Origin: Pontibacter ramchanderi
GTDB taxonomy: Bacteria; Bacteroidota; Bacteroidia; Cytophagales; Hymenobacteraceae
Direction of reading: 5' to 3'
DNA length: 64,000 nucleotides
Assembly (NCBI RefSeq): GCF_002846395.1
Contig: NZ_PJMU01000001.1
Coordinates: 1,240,001-1,304,000 of the forward strand
Shown: positions 33,399 through 41,439 of the stretch, piece by piece
Position numbering within the stretch: the stretch's first letter is position 1
How the letters are laid out: each line of letters starts with the position of its first letter
Made by a program: the position numbers and the translations under genes
Notes under the pieces: generated by a model
Seen by the model: only the letters and a program-made list of their open reading frames with translations
Told to the model about the DNA's origin: nothing
The model's database searches: none

Positions 33399-34934
33399 AT
33401 GAGTAAAAATTTAGCTTCGAAGGCGGTTAGTGGCTTGAAGTGGAGCTCGGCGGGCACCATCGCCAACGCCGTGATGCAGATCGGCTATACCTCGGCCATG
33501 GCCCGTCTGCTGGCTCCGGAGGCCTTCGGTCTGGTGGCCCTTTCGGCGGTTATCCTGCGCTTCGGGTACTATTTCGCCAACCTGGGCCTGAACCAGGCCA
33601 TCATCCAGAAAGAAGAGCTTACCACCGAGAACATCCGGGCGGCCTTTACCTCCTCTGCCCTGCTGGGCGCGGTGTTCACGGTGCTCGCCTGGGTACTGGC
33701 ACCCTACGCCACCCTTATTTTCGACATGCCGGAAGTGGTGCCGATCGTACGGGTGATGGCGCTTGCCTTTGTGATAGGCGGCGTATCGGCCACAGCCACC
33801 AGTTTGCTGCAGCGCAACATGCGCTTTAAGGAATTGAGCATTGTGGAGACAGCCTCTTACGTGGTATCGTACCTGGGCGTCGGCATTCTGCTGGCCTGGC
33901 TGGACTTTGGGGTTTGGAGCTTGGTGTATGCCTCGCTGGTGCAGCAACTGTTGGTAGCCATCGGCGCCCACGCCATGGCGCGCCATAATGTGCTGCCGGT
34001 AGTGCGCTGGGAAGCCTATCGGGCGCTGCTGGCCTATGGCAGCAAAATGTCTGTTATCAGCTTTTTTGAGTTTATCTATAGTGAGCTGGCTACGCTACTG
34101 ATCGGACGCGTGTTCGGTGCCTTTAAACTGGGTATCTACAACCGGGCCTTTATGCTGGTAAACCTGCCCATGTATAACCTCACCCGCACCGTGTCGCGTG
34201 TGGTGTTCCCCTCGTTCAGTAAACTGCAGTCCGAAACTGCAACGCTTGCCAAGGTATACCTGTCGAGCACCACGCTGCTGGCCACCCTGATCATACCTGT
34301 CTGCCTGGGCATTATGGTGGCTGCCCCGGAGGTGGTGCACGTGGTGCTGGGTGACCAGTGGCTGGAGGCTATACCTGTGCTGCAGGTGCTCAGCCTGGCC
34401 ATTCCGCTCAGCTTCGTAACCATGTTCGCCGGCATCGTCTGCGACGCCAAGGCCGTGCTCAACTGGAAGATCGTGATCACCATCACACTGATTGTCGTGA
34501 TCAGCGGCCTGTTTTTCCTGCTCCGCGACTACGGCCTGGTCGGCTTTGGCTTTGCGCTCCTCATCAGCGAGCTTGTCCGCATCGGCATGTACCAGACCCT
34601 GATGAAGAAGATCCTATACCTCTCGTACTGGAAACAGCTGCGCGTATACCTGCCCGGTATACTGAATGGTGTGGTGGTGGCCATTGTCGTATACCTGATG
34701 AGCACCGTGTTGCGCAACATGCAGCTCCCGCATCTGGTTATCCTGATCTCGCAGATGATTGTGGGGGGCTTTGTGTTCCTGGCCATGATCCTGCTTTTCC
34801 CGCACAGTGCCCTTAAGGAGCAACTGCATATGATCTTTTCTAAAATGGGGCTGCAGGATAACCCCACCTCCTATTATGGCAAAATGCTGATGCGGTACAG
34901 AAAGAGTCTGGTAAAAGAAACTGAGCAGGTATAA
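33399..34934 (+). CDS. Lipid-linked oligosaccharide flippase (WzxC-like)
   Basis: A 511-aa polytopic membrane protein of the polysaccharide transporter/MATE-like superfamily with about 12-14 helices. KAVSGLKWSSAGTIANAVMQIGYTSAMARLLAPEAFGLVAL and LGLNQAIIQ are the typical WzxC-type start. It would flip the undecaprenyl-linked repeat unit to the periplasmic face. Its TAA stop (34932-34934) lies inside a GGTATAA motif. It follows wzc after a terminator and precedes the first GT4. Confidence 0.9.
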   Translation: MSKNLASKAVSGLKWSSAGTIANAVMQIGYTSAMARLLAPEAFGLVALSAVILRFGYYFANLGLNQAIIQKEELTTENIRAAFTSSALLGAVFTVLAWVLAPYATLIFDMPEVVPIVRVMALAFVIGGVSATATSLLQRNMRFKELSIVETASYVVSYLGVGILLAWLDFGVWSLVYASLVQQLLVAIGAHAMARHNVLPVVRWEAYRALLAYGSKMSVISFFEFIYSELATLLIGRVFGAFKLGIYNRAFMLVNLPMYNLTRTVSRVVFPSFSKLQSETATLAKVYLSSTTLLATLIIPVCLGIMVAAPEVVHVVLGDQWLEAIPVLQVLSLAIPLSFVTMFAGIVCDAKAVLNWKIVITITLIVVISGLFFLLRDYGLVGFGFALLISELVRIGMYQTLMKKILYLSYWKQLRVYLPGILNGVVVAIVVYLMSTVLRNMQLPHLVILISQMIVGGFVFLAMILLFPHSALKEQLHMIFSKMGLQDNPTSYYGKMLMRYRKSLVKETEQV

Positions 34935-34973
34935 ACAAGGTATAAGCAAAACAATAACAACAGTTGATGACCA

Positions 34974-34988
34974 GCGATGGTCCATCGC
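34974..34988. other. Small perfect hairpin upstream of GT4
   Basis: GCGATGG-T-CCATCGC, a 7-bp inverted repeat with one central base, 32 bp before the GT4 ATG. No U-tract follows, so an operator or leader hairpin is more likely than a terminator. Confidence 0.4.
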
Positions 34989-35020
34989 ATGCACACTAAA
35001 CTACCTAAGAAGAAGACCAA

Positions 35021-36211
35021 ATGACGATAGGAGTAGCCGGACCCGTTGAACTACGCATACTTGACTGGGACCTGAAACACACAAACTTGCCCTCTACCAA
35101 CGCGTTTCCCCTCACCTCGCACTTTATCAATGCTTTGCTCAAGAGAGGTTTTAAAGTGATCGCCTACACCAACTCCACCGAGATTGCGGAGCCAATGGTG
35201 TTGGAGAGCGGCAACCTCAAGGTATGCATCAGCCGCCAGAAGCCGCAGCCGGGCCGTCGCTTTTTTCTGTTCGAGGTAGAGGATCTGCACAAGATGATGG
35301 TGGCCCACCCGGCTGATTTCATAAGCGCTTTCTGGAGCTATGAGTTTGCCTGGGCGGCCCTGAAAACCGGAAAGCCCACCGTGGTAAGTCTGCATGACGT
35401 AGCCTTCCAGATCCTGCGCAAAATACCAGACATGTTCCGATTGGTGCGCTGGATGATCAATTACATTGTCGTGAGCAAGGCCGATTTTCTGTTGGCCAAC
35501 TCCGCCTATACCTACAACCAGCTCGACCGTAGAACCAAATCCAAAACCAGGATCATCGACAACTTCTACCCAAGCACTTTGAAACACCGCCTTGCCCCCA
35601 CTACCAGGAAAGGAAACTATATCATCACGGTAGCGCAGGGCTTCACGCAACGCAAAAACATCGAGACGGGGCTGCAGGCTTTTGCCCTGTTGCGGAAGCA
35701 ATACCCCGACCTAGAGTACTACCTGGTAGGCGTGGACTCAGAAGAAGGCGGCCTGGCGCAGCAATATGCCGAGAAACAAAACTTAACAGATGGCGTACGG
35801 TTTATGGGCCCGATGCCCTATGACGAAGTGTTCCAGCTCATTCAAAACGCCCAGGTGCTGCTGCACCCTTCCAGAGAAGAGTCGTTTGGCATGGTGCTGC
35901 TCGAGGCGATGATAGCCCGCACGCCAGTGGTAGGCGGCAAAAACAGCGGTTATATCCCGCACCTGCTCAACTACGGAAAAGCCGGTCTGCTCTGCGATGT
36001 GGAATCACCCGACTCCATGGCAACCGAAGTGGGGCGCATCCTGGCAGATGACGAGCTATATAAAGCGCTGGTGCACGAGGGCTATACCTATGCGGAGGAA
36101 AATTTCTCGGAGGACGTGATCGTGAAAAAACACCTGATGTACTACGGTGAAGTTCTTGGAAAACCACTGGAGCCTGTCGTGCAGCCAAGTACGCCGCAGC
36201 AGGTTGCCTAG
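35021..36211 (+). CDS. Glycosyltransferase family 4 (GT-B), EPS assembly
   Basis: A 396-aa cytosolic GT-B enzyme. The C-terminal Rossmann domain is clear: ITVAQGFTQRKNIETGLQAFALL, YYLVGVDSEEGG, RFMGPMPYDEV and the nucleotide-sugar E-x7-E motif in HPSREESFGMVLLEAM, followed by GYIPHLLNYGKAGLLCD. The N-terminal acceptor domain has LHDVAFQILRKIPDMFRLVRW. It would add one sugar to the lipid-linked repeat. It lies between the flippase and the Wzy-like polymerase. Confidence 0.87.
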   Translation: MTIGVAGPVELRILDWDLKHTNLPSTNAFPLTSHFINALLKRGFKVIAYTNSTEIAEPMVLESGNLKVCISRQKPQPGRRFFLFEVEDLHKMMVAHPADFISAFWSYEFAWAALKTGKPTVVSLHDVAFQILRKIPDMFRLVRWMINYIVVSKADFLLANSAYTYNQLDRRTKSKTRIIDNFYPSTLKHRLAPTTRKGNYIITVAQGFTQRKNIETGLQAFALLRKQYPDLEYYLVGVDSEEGGLAQQYAEKQNLTDGVRFMGPMPYDEVFQLIQNAQVLLHPSREESFGMVLLEAMIARTPVVGGKNSGYIPHLLNYGKAGLLCDVESPDSMATEVGRILADDELYKALVHEGYTYAEENFSEDVIVKKHLMYYGEVLGKPLEPVVQPSTPQQVA

Positions 36212-36258
36212 TCGAGGTGCGGCTTGCCGAAGTGGCGGCCTAAAACTGAAAGAACAGT

Positions 36259-37560
36259 ATGAAAATCAATTATAGCTTTCTATTTATCATTCCCCTGGCC
36301 CTGATCATGTTGATGGACAACATGTTCACGGAGCTGGCGTTTCCGCATAACCTTGATGCGCAGGGTAACATGCTCAACCTGTTGCTGAAAGGGATGGCCG
36401 TTGTTTCGTTTGGTTACAGTGCCTTTTACTTTAAGCGCATGTCGCCGGTCATGCGGGTGGCCTTTGTGCTGACCACGTTGTATGTGTTTGCCATGGTGTT
36501 TGAGTCGTATTATTTCTACGGTACTCCCATGGTATACCCGCACGTGTTCCAAAAGCTGTTCCTTTTCTACTTCATCTTCTTTGTCTATACCTTCTACAAG
36601 GGCAATTTCCACCTCAAATTCTCGCATGTAGTTTGGTTCATACTGGGCGGTTTCTGGCTCAGCGTGATTGTGGTACACCCCGATAAGCTCAGCTTGGGGG
36701 CCTTTACTTCACATGAGCGCGGGGTATACGCCTCCTCGGTATACATGCTGGTGATTCCCTTCATGTACTTCCTGAGCAAATACATTTTCCACAGTAAGAT
36801 GACGAGCCTCTTTATGGCTTTCTTTATACTGGTTTCGATCGTTTTTTTCCAGCACCGGACCGTTTGGATCTCCACCGCTATCATTCTCGTGGTCTACTAC
36901 CTGCTAATCCGGTTTAAGTCGGGCCTGTCTATTAACCTGGTGGCCAAGTTCATGCCGATCGGCATCGTCATGCTCATTGCAGGTATAGCCAGCAGTGCCT
37001 TCCTGTTCTCGACGAACCCGGAAATCATCACTAAAATCCAGGACAGCTTCTCGGACATCGAGAACTTTGACTCGCAGGGCACCGGCGGCTGGCGCTACAT
37101 CCAGTGGATGTCCTACCTGCCTTTCATACAGGATAACTGGTTGATAGGCATGCGCTTCGAAGGTTTCGAGCTGCCCATTCAGTTCTGGCGCGACGACACC
37201 AACGAGCCTGTGTTCGATGATGGCCAGGGGCACCACTTCCACAGCTTTTACGTGGACATCCTGTTCTACACCGGCTTCGTCGGACTGGCCATTTACTCCA
37301 TCATGCCCATTTATGCTATTGTGAAGGGCTTGCGCTCCAAGGCCATGACGGTACACCAGATCATCCTGGTCGCTTTCATCAGCACAGGCTTTGTGTACGG
37401 TTTCTCGTACGTGCTGCCCGTATTTTACTACGCCGTGCTCGGCTGGACGATCGTGTACATGGAGGAAGACGGCGTGGAGCAGAACAGCTACCTGCGCGAT
37501 TTCGCCGCCCGTTGGAAAGCCAAAGCGGTGGGACACTACCGCAAGCTGACAACCGCCTGA
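36259..37560 (+). CDS. O-antigen ligase/polymerase-like protein (Wzy)
   Basis: A 433-aa membrane protein with ten to twelve helices and a large periplasmic loop (about 260-330). The loop pattern GTGGWRYIQWMSYLPFIQDNWLIGMRFEGF with following GHHFHSFYVDILFYTGFVGLAIY is the Wzy_C/O-antigen ligase signature (R and H residues thought to act in glycan transfer). In this Wzx/Wzy-type locus it is best read as the repeat-unit polymerase, although WaaL-type ligation cannot be excluded. Confidence 0.82.
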   Translation: MKINYSFLFIIPLALIMLMDNMFTELAFPHNLDAQGNMLNLLLKGMAVVSFGYSAFYFKRMSPVMRVAFVLTTLYVFAMVFESYYFYGTPMVYPHVFQKLFLFYFIFFVYTFYKGNFHLKFSHVVWFILGGFWLSVIVVHPDKLSLGAFTSHERGVYASSVYMLVIPFMYFLSKYIFHSKMTSLFMAFFILVSIVFFQHRTVWISTAIILVVYYLLIRFKSGLSINLVAKFMPIGIVMLIAGIASSAFLFSTNPEIITKIQDSFSDIENFDSQGTGGWRYIQWMSYLPFIQDNWLIGMRFEGFELPIQFWRDDTNEPVFDDGQGHHFHSFYVDILFYTGFVGLAIYSIMPIYAIVKGLRSKAMTVHQIILVAFISTGFVYGFSYVLPVFYYAVLGWTIVYMEEDGVEQNSYLRDFAARWKAKAVGHYRKLTTA

Positions 37561-37623
37561 TAGCAGAAACTTCTGCCGGCAATTTCAGTATACAGACCAG
37601 ACATATCGTTATACCTTAATATT

Positions 37624-38559
37624 ATGAGTCATTCTATTCCTACTACCCCTTTGCACACACCCGTGCTGTTAATCATATTCAATAGAGCTCATACCACACA
37701 ACAAGTATTCGACCGCATCCGTCAGGTGAAACCAGCGCGCCTTTACGTGGCCGCCGATGGCCCAAGACCTGGTGTGGAGACAGATATAGCTAAATGCGCC
37801 GAGACAAGACGCATTGTAGAACAAGTAGATTGGGACTGCGAAGTGAAAACGCTCTTCCAGGAGAAGAACTTAAAGTGTGGTGTGGCTCCTGCTACCGCCA
37901 TTAGCTGGTTTTTTGAGCATGAGGAGACCGGCATCATACTCGAAGATGACTGCGTGCCCTCCAAGAGCTTTTTCTGGTTTTGCCAGGAACTGCTGGAGAA
38001 GTACAAGAACGACACGCGCATCATGCACATCAGCGGCAACAATTACCTGAACGGCTGGCGCCGGGACAGTGACTACTCCTATTACTTCTCCAACAAAGTG
38101 AACGCCTGGGGCTGGGCCACCTGGCGCCGTGCCTGGCAGCTGTTCGATTTCAACCTGAAGGCCTATCCAGAGCTGAAGCAGAAAGGTTACCTGAAGGGTC
38201 TGTTCCTGAACAAGTTTGAGGAGACCTACCGCCTGAGCAAGTTAGAAGAAGCCTTTGCCAGCATCCCGAACGGCGACATCTGGGACTACCAGTGGGAGTT
38301 TACGGTTTACAGCAACTCCGGCCTCTGCATCGTGCCTGAAGTGAACCTGGTGCGCAACATTGGCTTCGGTGAGGATGCCACGCATACCTTCAACACCCAC
38401 GATAACAAGGCACAGATCCAGGAGAACGAGATCTCATTCCCGCTGCGGCATCCGCGCTTTGTCGTGCGCGACATTGAGTCCGACACCAAGAACTTCAATC
38501 ACCTGATCCGTGGCAAAGTAAGTTCTAAACTCAAGAGCATCCTGAGCTTTAATTTATAA
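37624..38559 (+). CDS. GT-A nucleotide-diphospho-sugar transferase
   Basis: A 311-aa cytosolic protein with a GT-A fold: TPVLLIIFNRAHTTQQVFDRI at the N-terminus, YVAADGPRPG, the metal-binding acid cluster GIILEDDCVPS, and WGWATWRRAW downstream. This combination is that of the glycosyltransferases annotated as nucleotide-diphospho-sugar transferase or hemolytic HlpA-like in capsule loci. Donor and acceptor are unknown. It is preceded by a 63-bp gap after wzy with a TATACC site and uses fewer C-ending codons near its N-terminus. Confidence 0.8.
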   Translation: MSHSIPTTPLHTPVLLIIFNRAHTTQQVFDRIRQVKPARLYVAADGPRPGVETDIAKCAETRRIVEQVDWDCEVKTLFQEKNLKCGVAPATAISWFFEHEETGIILEDDCVPSKSFFWFCQELLEKYKNDTRIMHISGNNYLNGWRRDSDYSYYFSNKVNAWGWATWRRAWQLFDFNLKAYPELKQKGYLKGLFLNKFEETYRLSKLEEAFASIPNGDIWDYQWEFTVYSNSGLCIVPEVNLVRNIGFGEDATHTFNTHDNKAQIQENEISFPLRHPRFVVRDIESDTKNFNHLIRGKVSSKLKSILSFNL

Positions 38560-38671
38560 AGATAATCCTATAACAACTCTTCTGATTTTCGTAGACAATA
38601 GTCCGGCACTGCCACGTTGCAAAATCGCCAACACCAGGTGCACTAAAATCAGACCCTGATTCTAAAACCAT

Positions 38672-39511
38672 ATGATAAGCATTGTTATACCTGTTTTTAA
38701 CAGAAAAGAATATACCCGGGAGTGCCTCCAATCTTTAAGAAAGCAAACAGACCAGCGGTTCAAAGTAGTGATCGTGGACGACGGCTCCACAGACGGAACG
38801 GAAGACATGCTCCGGGAGGAGTTTCCGGAAGTGGAGGTCATGAAGGGAAGCGGCAATCTGTTCTGGACTGCCGGTGTGAACATGGGCATCCGCCATGCCC
38901 TGAAGCAAGGCGCCGAGCTCATCATGACCATGAACAACGACGTGATCACAGACGAACTGCTTATCGAGAAGATGTACTACTGGCATGCCCAAAAACCAAC
39001 GGCCCTACTGGGCGCGCTCGAGTTGGATGCGAACACCCAGCAGCCAATCTTTGGGGGCGAACGCCTCAACTGGCTGCTTAACACCATTGAGGAAGTACTG
39101 CCCTCCCTTCCGAAAGAAGCGCAGAAGGGACTGCACGCCGTCACCCACCTGCCCGGCAGAGGCTTGCTTATACCCAGAGCCGTCATCGAAAAGATCGGCA
39201 TCTTCGACCAGGACCGTTTCCCGCATTACATTGCCGACTATGACTATACCCACACAGCCAGAAGAGCCGGCTTTGAGCTGTATGTGAACTACGATGCGAA
39301 GCTGCTTACGTATCCGGAGGAAAGCGGCGAGCGGCAAATCAGGAGCAAGAAGAACTTCCAAAACTACTACAAGCATCTGTTTGACCTGAAGGGCGGCGGC
39401 AACCTGCGCGACTTCACTCGCTTCACCCTCAAAAACTGTCCGACCCCTTATATTCCGTTTCACCTGGCAAACGGCTATACCCGCAGACTGCTGGGTTATT
39501 TCATCAAATAG
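38672..39511 (+). CDS. Glycosyltransferase family 2, rhamnosyltransferase-like
   Basis: A 279-aa inverting GT-A enzyme. SIVIPVFNRKEYTRECLQSL opens the nucleotide-binding fold, VVIVDDGSTDGTEDM gives the first aspartates, and MTMNNDV is the DxD-like metal motif. The middle contains GRGLLIPRAVIEKIGIFD, usual in rhamnosyl/galactosyl transferases of the GT2 group. It probably adds a sugar in the repeat unit. It lies 21 bp before the TTG-initiated beta-helix gene, so these two may be co-translated. Confidence 0.85.
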   Translation: MISIVIPVFNRKEYTRECLQSLRKQTDQRFKVVIVDDGSTDGTEDMLREEFPEVEVMKGSGNLFWTAGVNMGIRHALKQGAELIMTMNNDVITDELLIEKMYYWHAQKPTALLGALELDANTQQPIFGGERLNWLLNTIEEVLPSLPKEAQKGLHAVTHLPGRGLLIPRAVIEKIGIFDQDRFPHYIADYDYTHTARRAGFELYVNYDAKLLTYPEESGERQIRSKKNFQNYYKHLFDLKGGGNLRDFTRFTLKNCPTPYIPFHLANGYTRRLLGYFIK

Positions 39512-39532
39512 GGTTACCCGTTTACGTTCAGT

Positions 39533-40789
39533 TTGAAGATATCCCTCCCATACCTTAAAACGCTAAGCATTGCTATTCCTCTCGTGGTGGTAGCAATGCT
39601 TTTTGCTTATTACTACACCCAAGGGCATTTGCCTGGGGCCAAAGCCAGTGCCAGTGCCACAACAGCCGGCTACCAAAACCCGATCATAATCAAAAAAGGG
39701 GGCACCTATTCCGGTAAGTGGGAATCAACAGACTCCGAAGTGGCTGCCGTCGAGATCAGGACATCTGAGCCTGTTGTGATCGAGAACTCCAGCATTCGGG
39801 GGGCTGGCTACCTGATCAAGAGTTGGGGGCATGCAGCCAACATCACGATCCGTAACACCGAGGGCTATGGCCTTGCTCCTACCCCATGGTTTTTGTACGA
39901 AAAGCCACGGCGCTTTCTGATCGTCAATGATTTCAGGCATGTGGTAGTGGAGAACTGCTATTTGGAGCAAACAGCCGGCATCTACATTGGCGATGCTTAC
40001 AAAGGCAATGGCAATCCGCACAATACCATCAAGATCCGCTACAACAAGGCCAGGAACATTGATGGGCGCATCTACAATGGCTGGTACAGGTCACAGTTCG
40101 TGCAGTTCAACTACCGTGGCAGTCTGCCACACGCCGAAATCGCCTGGAACGAGGTGATCAACGAGCCGAACAAGTCGCTGGTGGAGGACAACATCAACCT
40201 GTCCAACTCACGCGGCACGTCAGCCTCTCCGATCCGCATTCACAACAACTACATCCAGGGCGCTTACCCTTACCCTGCTGATAGCGAAGAATACTCAGGA
40301 GGCGGTATCATCGCCGACTCTTGGTATGAAGATGGTATGGGCGACCCGAAACAGGTAGCCACCGCTTACGTGAAGGTATACGACAACCAAACCGTAAACC
40401 TTGGCAACTACAACTACGCCATTGCGGGTGGCAACAACATCGAGGTGTTCAACAATCGCGCTGTAAATGCAGCCCGCTTCGAAACGGGTGATAAGTTCAG
40501 GATGTGGACACAGGGGCTGTATGGCTACGACTTCTACAAGAAGAATGCAACCTTCAACAATACGTTTCATCACAATGTGATCGGCATTATGGGGCGGGAC
40601 GGCAGAAACGACAACCATTACTTTCCGGATGGCACGGTGCAGGAGCATAGCAATGTGTTTATGAAAGGTCAAATAACGAAAGAAACTGAGCAAGCCGAGT
40701 ACCGGCTATGGAAGTCGAAACTGGAAAAGAGCGGCATAAAGATTGGCCCCAACCCGAAGAAGACCAAGGAAGCACCTGTACTTCCGTAA
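39533..40789 (+). CDS. Membrane-anchored right-handed beta-helix protein (paralogue 1)
   Basis: A 418-aa protein. The only start that keeps the N-terminal helix (TLSIAIPLVVVAMLFAYYY) is TTG at 39533; an in-frame stop at 39509-39511 excludes anything upstream. After a small Ala/Ser linker comes a parallel beta-helix with repeated strand-turn units (VVIENSSIRGAGYLIKSWG, ANITIRNTEGYG, VVVENCYLEQTAGIYIG, IEVFNNRAVN). Fold relatives are polysaccharide lyases, epimerases and hydrolases; no catalytic triad is certain. It lacks a T9SS signal, so it should face the periplasm. It is 60-70% identical by eye to the beta-helix of the next gene. Confidence 0.75.
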   Translation: MKISLPYLKTLSIAIPLVVVAMLFAYYYTQGHLPGAKASASATTAGYQNPIIIKKGGTYSGKWESTDSEVAAVEIRTSEPVVIENSSIRGAGYLIKSWGHAANITIRNTEGYGLAPTPWFLYEKPRRFLIVNDFRHVVVENCYLEQTAGIYIGDAYKGNGNPHNTIKIRYNKARNIDGRIYNGWYRSQFVQFNYRGSLPHAEIAWNEVINEPNKSLVEDNINLSNSRGTSASPIRIHNNYIQGAYPYPADSEEYSGGGIIADSWYEDGMGDPKQVATAYVKVYDNQTVNLGNYNYAIAGGNNIEVFNNRAVNAARFETGDKFRMWTQGLYGYDFYKKNATFNNTFHHNVIGIMGRDGRNDNHYFPDGTVQEHSNVFMKGQITKETEQAEYRLWKSKLEKSGIKIGPNPKKTKEAPVLP

Positions 40790-41439
40790 TTGGCCGACTC
40801 ATCTTTTTGGTATACCCATGATGAAGGAAAACACCTGCAATATCTAATACCACTGGAGCATCCTCGTCTAATTTATTCCCCATCAATCATAGACATGAGT
40901 ATCGAAAACAGGAGCAAATCAATGTTTCAACACCTTTAAAGACACAAACTTCTATCTGCTTCATTATTAAATATATTATATTATATATATTTATCGGATT
41001 TACCTGTTTTAGTCCGAAGCCAGAAGCATATATTATATATTTACAATTATTATTAATTATAAAATAACAATTATAAATTGTTTAATTTATATTAATTTAC
41101 TTGTATTTTTCAAATTTATATAACCTTTTTTCTATACCTATCTATTACCAAAAGCGCTTATACGGGCTCAAAATGCACTTTTAAAGAAAAAAAAGAATTG
41201 AAACATTCAAAGCACTTATAAACTATTCAAGAATAAATCGAAAAAGACTGGTTTTTCTAAAATATTCCTACTTATATTTGCAACAACTTATATATGAAGG
41301 TAGAAACAGCAATTCAACAAGCTTAATATTTTCATAAAAACCACCTAACGCCGCACCTGCTTTCAAATAGAAAAATGGTAAAAGCCTGGTGACTTGTAAG
41401 GAGTACATTTTTTTAATTTTTCAACTTTTAGCCAAAAAG
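40790..41439. other. 650-bp very AT-rich leader before T9SS beta-helix gene
   Basis: The most A+T-rich stretch of the window (long runs such as AATATATTATATTATATATA), with no gene. Contains short inverted repeats (CAATTATAAATTG near 41070), TATACC/GGTATA sites at 40811 and 41134, and a TATATTTG box at 41273-41280. Confidence 0.7.
41273..41280 (+). promoter_or_regulatory. Candidate -7 promoter box for T9SS beta-helix gene
   Basis: TATATTTG, full TAnnTTTG match, 160 bp before the chosen ATG. A GGTTTTT tract 20 bp upstream stands where the -33 box would be. Implies a long 5' leader. Confidence 0.4.
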
